Source of the DNA: Roseovarius mucosus DSM 17069
Lineage (GTDB): Bacteria; Pseudomonadota; Alphaproteobacteria; Rhodobacterales; Rhodobacteraceae
NCBI RefSeq assembly: GCF_000768555.3
Contig: NZ_KN293979.1
Coordinates: 186,001-250,000, forward strand
Direction of reading: 5' to 3'
DNA: 64,000 nt
Shown here: positions 17,478 through 26,469 of the stretch, one piece after another
How the letters are laid out: each line of letters starts with the position of its first letter
Numbering within the stretch: position 1 is the stretch's first letter
Position numbers and translations under genes: made by a program
The notes under the pieces: model-generated
Database searches by the model: none
Told to the model about the DNA's origin: nothing
The model's input: the letters and a program-made list of their open reading frames with translations, nothing else

Positions 17478-18098
17478 TTAGTTCTGCGCGTAGAATTCGA
17501 TCACGAGGTTCGGTTCCATCATCACCGGATAGGGCACATCCGACAGGCCGGGCTGACGGACAAAGGTGGCCTTCATCTTGGAATGATCCGCCTCGATGTA
17601 ATCGGGCACGTCACGCTCGGCCAGTTGCACGGCCTCGAGCAGAACGGTCATCTGCTTGGAACGGTCACGGACCTCAATCACATCGCCCTCTTTCACACGG
17701 TAGGAGGGGATATTGACCCGCTGGCCATTCACGGTGACATGGCCATGGTTCACGAACTGGCGCGCGGCAAACATGGTGACCACGAATTTGGCGCGGTAAA
17801 CCACGGCATCCAGACGACGCTCCAAGAGGCCGATCAGGTTCTCGCCGGTGTCGCCCTTCAGACGCTCGGCCTCGGCATAGATGCGGCGGAACTGCTTTTC
17901 GGTCAGGTCGCCGTAATAGCCCTTCAGCTTCTGCTTGGCGCGCAGCTGCAGGCCAAAGTCAGAGATTTTGGCCTTGCGGCGCTGACCGTGCTGGCCGGGG
18001 CCATATTCACGCTTGTTGACGGGGGATTTCGGGCGGCCCCAGATGTTTTCACCCATCCGGCGGTCAATTTTGTACTTGGCAGACGTGCGTTTGGTCAC
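17478..18098 (-). CDS. rpsD: 30S ribosomal protein S4
   Basis: This 206-residue protein binds 16S rRNA early in small-subunit assembly. The N-terminus runs [20 protein letters not shown], and the C-terminal S4 RNA-binding domain contains [35 protein letters not shown] and [12 protein letters not shown]. It starts at a GTG (18098) with AAGGAGAT six bases before it, and no ATG fits better. It is a single-gene unit ended by a strong terminator. Confidence 0.98.
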   Translation of the reverse strand: MTKRTSAKYKIDRRMGENIWGRPKSPVNKREYGPGQHGQRRKAKISDFGLQLRAKQKLKGYYGDLTEKQFRRIYAEAERLKGDTGENLIGLLERRLDAVVYRAKFVVTMFAARQFVNHGHVTVNGQRVNIPSYRVKEGDVIEVRDRSKQMTVLLEAVQLAERDVPDYIEADHSKMKATFVRQPGLSDVPYPVMMEPNLVIEFYAQN

Positions 18099-18253
18099 GG
18101 CTGATCTCCTTCACTTGAATCGAAGGGCGTTGTCCTCTGCGTTCCGGCACGTTCCGGTCAGCCGACAGGTCTCCCCTTGCGGGGTCCACCAACACCAATG
18201 AAGCCGCGCTTATACAGGCGCGCCAGCGGGTGTCAACAGGGGGCAGTGCCCCT

Positions 18254-18784
18254 TTATTCTTTCTCGCGAATATGCGCCAGCAGCGTCTCAGCATCCGACA
18301 CCTTGACCGGCACGCCCGCCGGGTTGTCTTGCAACCCCGGCTCGGCAAAGAGCGCGGTGATCACCCCATCCTCCACCAGCATCGAATACCGCCAGCTGCG
18401 CTTGCCCATGCCCTGACGCGAGCGATCCACCAGCATGCCCAAACCGTGGGCAAAATCGCCATTGCCATCGGGCAGCATCATGGTCTTCTCGATCCCCTGC
18501 GCCTTGCCCCATTGGAACATCACAAAGGCATCGTTCACAGCGGTGCAGATCACCCGGTCGATCCCGGCAGCGATGAATTCGTCATAGAGCCACTCATACC
18601 CCGGCAGGTGGCTCTCGGAACAGGCGGGCGTGAACGCGCCCGGCAGGCCAAAAACCACCACGCGCTTGCCCGCGAAAATATCGGCGGTGCTCAGATCCTT
18701 CCACTCAAAGGGATTGTCGCCCTCCAGCGCCGGATTGCGCACGCGGGTATGAAAGATGACATCAGGCACGGTTTTGGGGGTCAC
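18254..18784 (-). CDS. Peroxiredoxin (Prx5/redoxin type)
   Basis: This 176-residue thiol peroxidase reduces hydrogen peroxide and organic peroxides. The peroxidatic Cys lies in PGAFTPACSESHLPGYE (about residues 48-64), the Prx5 signature. No glutaredoxin domain is fused, so reduction would come from a separate glutathione or thioredoxin system. The start is a GTG at 18784 with GGAG 8 bases upstream. The gene stands alone; a short GGGGCA/TGCCCC hairpin lies just beyond its stop near 18240. Confidence 0.9.
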   Translation of the reverse strand: MTPKTVPDVIFHTRVRNPALEGDNPFEWKDLSTADIFAGKRVVVFGLPGAFTPACSESHLPGYEWLYDEFIAAGIDRVICTAVNDAFVMFQWGKAQGIEKTMMLPDGNGDFAHGLGMLVDRSRQGMGKRSWRYSMLVEDGVITALFAEPGLQDNPAGVPVKVSDAETLLAHIREKE

Positions 18785-18873
18785 GTCGGGATCTCCGGTT
18801 GAGGCTGGAACTGTTCCCCGACATAAACCACCCGCGCGCGTGGTAAAGGGGCCAAACCCGCCAAAATCCGTTC

Positions 18874-18919
18874 TTCATCTGGCCCGAAATACCTCGGGGG
18901 TCCGGGGGCAGCGCCCCCG
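18874..18919 (+). repeat. Dispersed 3'-end repeat, copy B
   Basis: A shorter copy of the repeat at 2968 and 27975. It has TTCATCTGGCCC, AAATACCTCGGGGG and the hairpin GGGGGCAGCGCCCCC, but lacks the middle GTCCCGGAT stem-loop. The hairpin ends 6 bases from the stop of the Hint-domain gene, so it could end that transcript. Confidence 0.8.
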
Positions 18920-18923
18920 AACC

Positions 18924-19988
18924 TTACGCCGCCTCATGCGCGAGGATCGCCGCCTCGGACCCGTTCAGACAGCGCCGGGCATAGCCGCCATAGAGATTGG
19001 GCTCGTATTCCAGATTGGGATTGATCGCGAGGAGCCGCGCGCGATCGCCCTCGTCCAGCGTCGAGAGTGCCGCGCTCGCGGGGTGAAAGCTCTCGGTTTC
19101 CAGGCCATTGGCCCAGATGATCTGATGGCGCGGCAAAAGCAGATGAATATACGTCACCTCGCGAGAGGCCAGATCAACCGCCACCGTGTCATTGTTGATG
19201 AGGTCACGCGCCATCACCAGCACCTCGGGCGTGTTGAAGAGCGCGCGCGCCACATCGCCCCGCACCAGCATCCGGTGTTCCGGGCTGACCAGCAATTCCG
19301 CATCCGGCCGCCCGATGCCAAGTGCCCCGGCCCGTAGACGGATCGGCCGCAGCTTGGGCATGGCAAAGAGCCGTGCTCCGGTCATCCGGCGACTGCCGAT
19401 CCACTGGATTTCCTCGGCGCCGTTGTCCCGGGTCTGCACATGGTCGCCCTCGCGCAACTCCTCGACAAGCCGCGGTCCCTCGGGCGTTTCGATCCGCGTG
19501 CCGGGGGTAAAACAGATGACCCCTCCGCTCGCCGGTCCGGTTGAGGCCCCGCGCATCCCCTCAAGCGAGTGGTGCACGATCCACATTTCCCGCCCGCGGG
19601 GCGGAATTTCGTCGTGAAACATCAACAGCGGCGTGCCCTCGCTGCCCACTTCGATGATCGTGACCGTATAGCTGCGCGTGCCGTCTGTGACGACGAAACC
19701 CAAATCCATCAGCGGCTCTTCCACATCCGCCGGGATCAGATCGCGTGTGTTATTCATCGCTGCGCCCACCAGACGCCGCACCATCCGTGCCGCACGTTTG
19801 CGGTTCACGGTTCCCCCATTCGCCCCTTCCAGACGCAACAGTTGGTTCGGCCCATCGACTCGCACCGCATCACCCCGCCAGGACCACGTCTGTCCCACCG
19901 AAAGTGACTGCACCGGCGCAGTCGTGATCCCGTCCAGTTCTGTTTGCGACCAGGAAATGACGAACGTGCCTCGAAAGCCCGTCCCCAT
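18924..19988 (-). CDS. Hint-domain (hedgehog/intein type) protein
   Basis: This 354-residue protein has an N-terminal part of about 155 residues of unknown fold, with the recurring GFVVTDGTRSYTVTIIEV segment. A Hint domain follows, starting at Cys159 in VICFTPGTRIETPEGP and continuing with LREGDHVQTRDNG, a SPEHRMLV block and YIHLLLPRHQIIWANGLETE. The N-terminal Cys and the SPEH His are residues used in hedgehog/intein self-processing, so cleavage before Cys159 is possible but unproven here. There is no signal peptide. The upstream 100 bp is AT-rich and probably holds its promoter. Confidence 0.88.
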   Translation of the reverse strand: MGTGFRGTFVISWSQTELDGITTAPVQSLSVGQTWSWRGDAVRVDGPNQLLRLEGANGGTVNRKRAARMVRRLVGAAMNNTRDLIPADVEEPLMDLGFVVTDGTRSYTVTIIEVGSEGTPLLMFHDEIPPRGREMWIVHHSLEGMRGASTGPASGGVICFTPGTRIETPEGPRLVEELREGDHVQTRDNGAEEIQWIGSRRMTGARLFAMPKLRPIRLRAGALGIGRPDAELLVSPEHRMLVRGDVARALFNTPEVLVMARDLINNDTVAVDLASREVTYIHLLLPRHQIIWANGLETESFHPASAALSTLDEGDRARLLAINPNLEYEPNLYGGYARRCLNGSEAAILAHEAA

Positions 19989-20089
19989 AACCCTGACTGC
20001 CTGCCTCTTCGTTTCTTTTTTTATCGCTTATTATTATCGTTAAGGTAGCAAAGGCGAATCAGTCTGAAAAGCCCCTGATTGCATTTTTG

Positions 20090-21022
20090 TCAGAACCGCA
20101 GCCTGAACTGCACAGCGCCCAGAAATTGCCCCTCGCGCTGTTCATCGAATTCCTCGCTCAGCCACGTCAGCCCGTAAAAGAGCGCGGCCCCGTTGCGGTT
20201 TTCCCAATGCAGCCCTGCGCGCACCCGTGTGCGGTCCTCGGTCAGGGTGACACCGCTGCGCGCGGGCAGGTAATCGCTGTCATCGACATAGGCAATGTCG
20301 GCCCCCAAGAGAAACGCCGTGCCCGCCTGCTCGGCGCGCACCACGCGGTAGCGGTGGCCCGTGACCGCATCGCGCACCTGCAACTCGCCGCGCCCGATGT
20401 CCCCAAAGGTGATGTCTGCCCCCGCCCGGATCAGGTCCTCGACCCCCAGCCGTGCCTCGGCAAAGGGGCGCAGCCGCGCAAAGCCCAGCTCAAACTCGCG
20501 GCTCGCTTCGAACACGCCCGAGGGGCGGATTCCATCGTCGATCTGGTTGCGCCGGACCCGCCGGCCCACGTCGCGCCCGCCCAGAAACCCGTGCAAAAAG
20601 TCTTGGAAATCATCGAGCTGCGTTTGCGGCCCGGTCACGATCAGATCTGCGCCCAAGGCGTAATCCACCTGAGCTTTCTGGAAATGCGTATGCAGCCCAA
20701 AGCCGAGCGCGCCCACATAGGGCCGATCCAGCGGGGCAGGGCGGCTCAGGTTCTCGGGGGCAATTACCTCACCGTGAAACCGGAATTCCAGAAGCTGCCC
20801 GATGCGCTCTGGCGCGTGACCCTGCCACGCAGGCCCCCAAACCCGGCTCGACGTGATCGACCCGGTGCGCCAGCGATCGTCCGTGTCGCCCAGAACGTCA
20901 TTGGTGAACAACAGGCCATAGCCCAGGCGTTGCCGCCCTTCGGATTGTGCCGAGGCAACCGTGCTCAGGCCCATTGTCAGTGCCAGAAACGCCCCGAGGG
21001 CAATGGCGAAACTACGTGTCAT
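20090..21022 (-). CDS. LpxR-like lipid A deacylase, outer-membrane beta-barrel
   Basis: This 310-residue protein starts with a signal peptide (MTRSFAIALGAFLALTMGLS then TVASA) and ends in FRLRF, a C-terminal aromatic typical of outer-membrane barrels. The mature N-terminus GYGLLFTNDVLGDTDDRWRT matches the LpxR pattern FxNDxxxxTDRxxTxG, and IVTGPQTQ is a later family-like block. LpxR removes the 3'-acyloxyacyl chain of lipid A in Salmonella; that activity here is inferred from family only. It is monocistronic, with a long stem-loop at 21106-21139 upstream. Confidence 0.78.
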   Translation of the reverse strand: MTRSFAIALGAFLALTMGLSTVASAQSEGRQRLGYGLLFTNDVLGDTDDRWRTGSITSSRVWGPAWQGHAPERIGQLLEFRFHGEVIAPENLSRPAPLDRPYVGALGFGLHTHFQKAQVDYALGADLIVTGPQTQLDDFQDFLHGFLGGRDVGRRVRRNQIDDGIRPSGVFEASREFELGFARLRPFAEARLGVEDLIRAGADITFGDIGRGELQVRDAVTGHRYRVVRAEQAGTAFLLGADIAYVDDSDYLPARSGVTLTEDRTRVRAGLHWENRNGAALFYGLTWLSEEFDEQREGQFLGAVQFRLRF

Positions 21023-21105
21023 GCGTCACGTCCCCATGTTGCGCCCCCCGGCGTTTTCTGCTTAGCAAACCCTCACGCGAATTGACCAGCTAAACTTTAC
21101 CATTC

Positions 21106-21139
21106 CGTGAAACCGTGGCGCAAATCCCATGGTTTCGCG
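21106..21139. repeat. Long imperfect stem-loop between GNAT and lpxR-like genes
   Basis: CGTGAAACCGTGG (21106-21118) pairs with CCATGGTTTCGCG (21127-21139) over 13 bp with G-T pairs and an 8-nt loop. There is no T-run on either side. It begins 10 bases past the GNAT stop and may protect a 3' end or serve as a regulator site. Confidence 0.5.
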
Positions 21140-21148
21140 CGCGCAAGG

Positions 21149-21733
21149 TCAGAGCGCGCGCATCCAGACTTGCAGATCATGGGCGCTTTCCTGCGCCGCC
21201 CCGATCTCCCGCCAGTTGAATTGCGCCACCGCTCCTGACAAAGGCGCATAGCCCCGCTTGTGCCAAAAGTCGTCCAGGGGCTGATACCCGTCGGGGCGCG
21301 CCGGGTGATCCTTGGGCCGCACAACCGAGCAAAAGGCGGCATAGTCGCGCCCCAGTTCCCGCGCCTGCGCCTCGCGCAGATCAAAGAACCGATGACCGAT
21401 CCCCTGACCGCGATACTCGGGTAAAAGCACGCTTTCAGCGCAATAGAATATCCGCTCCAGCGCAATGCCACTCTCGGCAAAGGCCGCGCCGAAATCGTCG
21501 GCGTGATCCTCCATCGGGGCGCCCGTGGCCGCCCCAATCAGCCGCGCGCCGTCATAGGCCCCTACCAGAATGGCATCGGCACTGTCGCGGTAGACCTGCA
21601 AATACCGCTCTTCATAGGCGGCATCGCCCTCGTAGAGATAGGGATAGGCACGAAACACCTCGATCCGGAGCCGCGCCACATCGGGCAGGGCGCGCGCCAG
21701 CGCCGCCCCCGTCAGCCGCTCGACCCGGATCAT
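21149..21733 (-). CDS. GNAT-family N-acetyltransferase
   Basis: This 194-residue acetyl-CoA-dependent transferase has the acetyl-CoA loop in LPEYRGQGIGHRFFDLRE (R/Q-x-x-G-x-G/A type) preceded by the strand ERIFYCAESVLL. The substrate is unknown. The start at 21733 overlaps the stop of the SnoaL-like gene by 4 bases; an ATG-type start farther upstream would lie inside that gene. It is the last gene of the run UPF0262, phosphatase, SnoaL-like, GNAT. Confidence 0.85.
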   Translation of the reverse strand: MIRVERLTGAALARALPDVARLRIEVFRAYPYLYEGDAAYEERYLQVYRDSADAILVGAYDGARLIGAATGAPMEDHADDFGAAFAESGIALERIFYCAESVLLPEYRGQGIGHRFFDLREAQARELGRDYAAFCSVVRPKDHPARPDGYQPLDDFWHKRGYAPLSGAVAQFNWREIGAAQESAHDLQVWMRAL

Positions 21734-22125
21734 GCCGAGACCTGTTTCACCCAATCCGCAAGGTTGTAATAGGTCACGACGCGGGTGATCAGCCCATCCT
21801 TGAGCGTGAAGAACGACCCGGCAGGCAGAACATAGGTCTGCCCCTTCGCCTCCGGCAGGCCCTCGTCGGTCTCCAGATAGGTGCCGTTCACGACGAATTC
21901 CGCCGCCGCCCGCGTGCCACCTTCGGCGTCAAAGATCACCATATCGGTCAGCTCCTCGCGGTAGCACCGGCTCATGTGATCGCAAAACGCACGAAAGAGG
22001 TCCTTGCCCTCTCGCACCTGCCCCTCGTTCACATGGTGGCGCACATCGTCGCTCAGGCAGGCCAACATGCCGGGCACATCGCCCCGGTTGAAGGCATCAA
22101 AATAGGCTTTGACGGTCTCGTTCAT
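21730..22125 (-). CDS. SnoaL/NTF2-like fold protein
   Basis: This 131-residue protein shows the NTF2-like pattern: helix ETVKAYFDAFNRGDVPGML, then LSDDVRHHVNEGQVREGKDLFRAF and strands around FVVNGTYLETDEGLP and GSFFTLKDGLITRVVTYYN. Such proteins are isomerases, cyclases or ligand binders; no specific activity can be read. GGGAGG sits before the ATG at 22125, and its first four bases overlap the phosphatase stop (ATGA). Both neighbours are similarly coupled, so these small genes are made together. Confidence 0.85.
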   Translation of the reverse strand: MNETVKAYFDAFNRGDVPGMLACLSDDVRHHVNEGQVREGKDLFRAFCDHMSRCYREELTDMVIFDAEGGTRAAAEFVVNGTYLETDEGLPEAKGQTYVLPAGSFFTLKDGLITRVVTYYNLADWVKQVSA

Positions 22126-22583
22126 AAATCCTCCCGGGGTGGTCCCCAACGGTCCTGCAAATGCCCGATGATCTGATCTCGGGTCTGACGATAGCTATCC
22201 AACCGCGCCTCGCGCGTCTGCGCAAGGCCGGTCGGGTCCATGATCGGCCAATAGACCACATCGAGATGAAAAAACCGCGTCAATTCCAGCGCCCGCCGCT
22301 GGCTTGCCGGGCTGAGCGCGACGATGATGTCAAAGGATGACAGATCGTCGCCCCACTGCTCCATCTGGTCAAAGCTGCGGCTGCGGTGCCGCTCCAGCTC
22401 CACGCCGATCTCTCGGCATACGGCGATGCTGAAACCGTCGATCTCCATATCGTTCTTGACGCCCGCCGATTGCACATAGGTGTCGGTGCCATAAAACTTC
22501 TTCATGATCCCCTCAGCCATGGGCGAGCGGACCGCGTTGTGATCGCAACAAAACAGCACCGATTGCGGCAGCGGCTCGGGCAT
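22122..22583 (-). CDS. Low-molecular-weight protein-tyrosine-phosphatase family protein
   Basis: This 153-residue protein carries the CX5R loop CDHNAVRS (about residues 13-20) in VLFCCDHNAVRSPMAEG, and a late DPTG (about 127) where the family has its general-acid Asp. Related proteins are phosphatases or arsenate reductases; there is no ars context, so phosphatase is more likely. It starts 3 bases after the UPF0262 stop and overlaps the SnoaL-like gene. The UPF0262-phosphatase pair is conserved in Rhodobacterales by my recollection. Confidence 0.88.
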   Translation of the reverse strand: MPEPLPQSVLFCCDHNAVRSPMAEGIMKKFYGTDTYVQSAGVKNDMEIDGFSIAVCREIGVELERHRSRSFDQMEQWGDDLSSFDIIVALSPASQRRALELTRFFHLDVVYWPIMDPTGLAQTREARLDSYRQTRDQIIGHLQDRWGPPREDL

Positions 22584-22586
22584 GCC

Positions 22587-23066
22587 TCAGCCCCCGAAAT
22601 GCAACACGCAGATCAGCGTGAACAGGCGCCGCGCGGTGTCATTGTCGATCTCGGCCTTGCCCTCCAGCCGCTCGGCCAGCACGCGCGCGCCCTCATTGTG
22701 AATCCCGCGCCGCGCCATGTCGATGGTCTCGATCTGAGAGGGCGGCATGTTCTTCACCGCGTCAAAATAGCTCTCGCAGATAGCCCAGTAATCCTTGACC
22801 ACCTGCCGGAACGGGCTGAGCGACAGATGGAACTCGGCCGCCGGTTCGTCCGCGTCGGTGCGGATGTCGAACACCAACCGTTTTTCGCGGATCGCCAGCC
22901 CCAGACGATACGGACCCTCCGGCACCGGGCGGTCGTCGCGCGCGGGCAGCGCAAAACTGTTTTCCTCGATGAGATCATACATCGCCACCTTGCGCTCCTG
23001 CTCGATCTCGGGCGTGGGGGGCGGAAGGTTGGCATCGTCCAACTCTATATGGCAAATCCGGCTCAT
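22587..23066 (-). CDS. UPF0262 family protein
   Basis: This 159-residue soluble protein begins SRICHIELDDANLPPPTPEI and ends TARRLFTLICVLHFGG. It matches the UPF0262 family of Alphaproteobacteria, whose function is unknown. It has no signal peptide or membrane segment. It is the first of four closely spaced minus-strand genes ending at 21149 and is divergent from kpsT across 276 bp. Confidence 0.88.
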   Translation of the reverse strand: MSRICHIELDDANLPPPTPEIEQERKVAMYDLIEENSFALPARDDRPVPEGPYRLGLAIREKRLVFDIRTDADEPAAEFHLSLSPFRQVVKDYWAICESYFDAVKNMPPSQIETIDMARRGIHNEGARVLAERLEGKAEIDNDTARRLFTLICVLHFGG

Positions 23067-23342
23067 TGGTCTTACTCGTGCTGCGTCCTTCCCTCGTCCC
23101 TAACGCAGCGCGGCGGCTTGGGCAATCGCCGTGACCTCTTGGCCGTCGCTTGGGGCGCGTGGCGTCACTCCCCCGCCACGCATGCCGGGAAATTGCCGCG
23201 AAATCTTGGCGATTGATCACAATCTTGCCTTGTTGCCGTGGCAAATTGTTCCCAGATCGGCAATAATACTGAAAAACAGGCTAAGCCGACCTTAAGAGTA
23301 TCCCGTTATAATCGGGGAGAGCAGGTTTACCGGGGCGATTGA

Positions 23343-24002
23343 ATGCTCGAGTTCGAGAACGTCAGCAAGTCCTTTTGGACAGGCACACAGCGTAAGGTCA
23401 TCCTCGACCGGGTGTCGTTCCGCGTCGAGCTTGGCCATAGCCTTGGCATTCTGGCACCCAACGGCACCGGCAAGACGACGCTGATCAACATGATGGCCGG
23501 TCTTGAAAAACCGGACGAGGGGGTGGTTCGGCGCAGCTGTCGCATCTCCTTTCCTCTGGGCTTCATGGGGGGGGTGGTCAACCGCCTCTCGGCGCTGGAC
23601 AACTCGCGCTATATCGCGCGTCTCTACGGCCTTGATCCCGACTACATCGAGGCCTACTGCCGCTGGCTCTGTGGCTTGGGCGAATATTTCGACCAACCGC
23701 TCGGTACCTATTCTTCGGGCATGCGCGCGCGCTTCAGCTTCGCGCTCATGCTGGCCCTCGATTTTGATATGTATCTGATCGACGAGGGTATGCCCGGCTC
23801 GACCGATGTCGAGTTCAACCGCAAGGCAGGCGATATCCTTCAGGAACGTCTGCGCACCACCACCGTGATCATCGTCTCGCATGATCCCAAGGTGCTGGAG
23901 AAATTCGCCCGTTCGGCCGCTGTGCTGATGGGCGGCAAACTATACATGTTTGACACCTTGGAAGAGGCAAAAGAGCTTTATGACTACGAAACCCAAGGCT
24001 AG
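23343..24002 (+). CDS. kpsT: Capsular polysaccharide ABC exporter, ATP-binding protein
   Basis: This 219-residue ATPase drives capsule export through the inner membrane. Walker A is APNGTGKTT (38-46), the signature region is YSSGMRAR (about 123-130, with SSGM in place of SGGQ as in KpsT-type proteins), Walker B is MYLIDEG (143-149) and the switch His is in IIVSHDPK. GGGGCG is near the ATG, and a perfect TATAAT lies at 23307-23312. It overlaps kpsE by 23 bases. The permease KpsM it needs is not in this window. Confidence 0.92.
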   Translation: MLEFENVSKSFWTGTQRKVILDRVSFRVELGHSLGILAPNGTGKTTLINMMAGLEKPDEGVVRRSCRISFPLGFMGGVVNRLSALDNSRYIARLYGLDPDYIEAYCRWLCGLGEYFDQPLGTYSSGMRARFSFALMLALDFDMYLIDEGMPGSTDVEFNRKAGDILQERLRTTTVIIVSHDPKVLEKFARSAAVLMGGKLYMFDTLEEAKELYDYETQG

Positions 24003-25618
24003 AAAGTTCCGCATCCGCCGGAGCGCCGATTCCCTCGCGCCGCGTGTCGCCACCTCGGATGATGCAGGTGCTGCCGCGCCTGTTGCGGAAACGTTACCGC
24101 CCGCACAAGAGGGGCAGGTCGCCTCGGCGCGCGAAACCGCGACCAGTCAAAGTATCGACGACATCCGCCGCGAGGGGTTGACCGGGCGCGAACTGCGCAT
24201 GGCCCGGCGCATGGCGCAAAAGCACGGGCTCGCGCCCACGTCGGATTTCGACGCCGTGCGCCTCTTGCGCGCGCGCGGCATTGACCCGTTTCAGCGGGCC
24301 AACATTCTCGAACTTGTGGCCAGCGATGGTGGCAACACCCCGCCGCCCCCGCCCAATGGCCCCGCCGCGGCAAGTGATCCGGGCGCGCCGCAGGGCCGCG
24401 TGCAATTGCCGCAAACCGTGCCCGTCGCGCGCCAGACGCTGCCCTCCACCGATATCAGCCCGGCGGATCGCCGCGCCAAGGAAATCCAGGAAATTCAGCG
24501 CGACATCGGTCGCCGCCGCCGCCGCCGTTTGCTGTTGCTCTTTTCGCGCCTTGCAGCCTTCGTGTTGCTGCCGACCATCGTGGTCAGCTATTATTTCTAC
24601 GCCATCGCCACGCCGATGTATTCGACCAAATCCGCCTTCTTGATCCTGTCGGCGGATGGCGGCAGCAGCACAGGTGGCGGTTTGGGCGGCCTTTTGCCCA
24701 CGCAATTCGCCACCGGTCAGGATGCCATCGCCACTCAGGAATATCTCGAATCCAAGGATGCGATGCTGCGCCTTGACGAGGAACTCGGCTTTCGTGCGCA
24801 TTTCAGCGACCCCTCGATCGACCCGCTCCAGCGACTCGATCCCGATGCCAGCCACGAAACAGCCTACAAGCTCTATCGCAAATACGTGAAAACTCGGCTA
24901 CGACCCGACCGAAGGCGTGATCCGGATGGAGGTTTCGACCGCAGATCCCGCCCTCAGCGCCACCTTTTCCGAACGCCTCATCAAATATGCCGAAGAGCGC
25001 GTGGATGACCTCAGCCGCCAAAAACGTCAGGACGCGGTCAGCACCGCCGCCACCAGCCTGGAGCAGGCCAAGGCCGACCGTCGCGCCGCCCAGCAGATGC
25101 TCGTGACGTTGCAAGAGGGGACCATCCTCGATCCCGAGGGCGAGATTGCCAGCATCCGCGCCCTCGTGAACACCGTCGAATTGCAGCTTCAGGAAAAGGA
25201 ACTGGCCCTCAATATCCAACTCAACAACGCCCGCCCCAACGCCGCCCGCGTCGAGGCACTCCAGAGCGAGATCGAGATCCTGCGCGCCGAACTCTCCCGC
25301 CAGAAAAGCCGCCTGACCGAGGCCACCGCCGGCGAAAGCTCGCTCGCCTCCAAGACCGCCGCGATCCAGATGGCACAGGCCGACCTCGCCACCGCAGACC
25401 TCGTGTTGCAATCCGCGCTTGAGGCAAAGCGCCAGTCCGAGATCGAGGCCAACAAGCAGGTCCGCTATCTCACGGTTAGCGTGCGGCCCCTTGCCTCGCA
25501 GGATTCCTCCTATCCGCGGGCCTTCGAGAATACGATACTGGCCTTCCTGATCTTTTCTGGTATCTACCTGCTCATATCGCTTACAGCTTCCATTCTGCGT
25601 GAACAGGTGTCTTCCTGA
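23980..25618 (+). pseudogene. kpsE: Capsule export inner-membrane protein (KpsE/CtrB type), frameshifted
   Basis: Two frames together encode a polysaccharide co-polymerase of about 545 residues. The first part begins MTTKPKARKFRIRR, has a long Ala/Pro/Gln-rich cytosolic region, then a membrane segment LFSRLAAFVLLPTIVVSYYF. It breaks at an AAAA run (24889-24892), where KLGYDPTEGVIRMEV would be read if one A were absent. The second frame continues to 25618 with a periplasmic coiled coil and a second membrane segment [18 protein letters not shown]. As written, the product would stop at 25008. A sequencing error in the A-run is equally possible. Confidence 0.85.
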
Positions 25619-25619
25619 T

Positions 25620-26453
25620 ATGAAACATATCGACCTCAACGGATGGGCCATCGGCAATGACCGCCCTCTGACGTTCATTGCCGGGCCTTGCCAGCTCGAA
25701 TCCGCCGATCACGCCCAGATGATCGCGGGCACGCTGCAAGAGGCCTGCGCTGCCCATGGTGCGGGGCTGATCTTCAAGGGCAGCTTTGACAAGGCCAACC
25801 GCACCTCGCTCTCGGGCAAGCGCGGTCTGGGCATCGACGAGGGTCTCAAGGTGCTGCAATCGGTCAAGGATGCGCTCGGTCTTCCGGTGCTCACCGACAT
25901 CCACACCGCCGACCAATGCGCGCCTGTGGCCGAGGTGGTCGATGTGCTGCAAATCCCCGCCTTTCTCTGTCGCCAGACCGATCTCTTGATCGCGGCCGGT
26001 GAAACCGGCGCGGTGATCAACGTCAAGAAGGGCCAGTTTCTCGCCCCTTGGGACATGCCCAATGTCATCTCCAAGATCGAAAGCACCGGCAATACCCGCA
26101 TCCTGCTGACCGAACGCGGCACCTCCTTTGGCTACAACACCCTCGTCGCCGATATGCGCAGCCTGCCGCAGATGGCGGCGACCGGCTATCCCGTGGTGAT
26201 GGACGCAACCCATTCGGTGCAACAACCCGGCGGGCGCGGCGGCAGCAGTGGTGGACAGCGCGAATTCGCTCCTGTGATGGCCCGCGCGGCGGTTGCCTTG
26301 GGCGTCGCCTCCGTCTTCATCGAAACCCATGAAGACCCGGACAACGCACCCTCTGACGGACCCAACATGATCCCGCTCTCGCAGATGTCAGCGCTTATCG
26401 ACACGCTGATGCAATTCGACCGTCTGGCCAAGGCCAACCCGATCCACCTCTGA
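25620..26453 (+). CDS. kdsA: 3-deoxy-8-phosphooctulonate synthase (Kdo-8-P synthase)
   Basis: This 277-residue cytosolic enzyme joins phosphoenolpyruvate and arabinose-5-phosphate to give Kdo-8-phosphate, the precursor of Kdo for lipopolysaccharide and for the Kdo linker of capsule. Features are [10 protein letters not shown] (about 16-25), [35 protein letters not shown] and [11 protein letters not shown]. The ATG at 25620 is one base after the kpsE stop. Clustering with kpsT/kpsE suggests supply of Kdo for capsule. Confidence 0.96.
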   Translation: MKHIDLNGWAIGNDRPLTFIAGPCQLESADHAQMIAGTLQEACAAHGAGLIFKGSFDKANRTSLSGKRGLGIDEGLKVLQSVKDALGLPVLTDIHTADQCAPVAEVVDVLQIPAFLCRQTDLLIAAGETGAVINVKKGQFLAPWDMPNVISKIESTGNTRILLTERGTSFGYNTLVADMRSLPQMAATGYPVVMDATHSVQQPGGRGGSSGGQREFAPVMARAAVALGVASVFIETHEDPDNAPSDGPNMIPLSQMSALIDTLMQFDRLAKANPIHL

Positions 26454-26469
26454 CTGACAAAGTGCTTTT

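Noticed and set aside
18238..18252. GGGGGCAGTGCCCC as a fourth copy of the dispersed repeat
   Set aside because: Only the hairpin is similar; the TTCATCTGGCC and AAATACCTCGGGGG parts are missing, so it is probably just a 3'-end hairpin.
24886..24900. Programmed ribosomal frameshift in kpsE
   Set aside because: There is only an AAAA run, with no classic slippery heptamer, no clear stimulating hairpin and no known precedent in this family, so a mutation or sequencing error is simpler.
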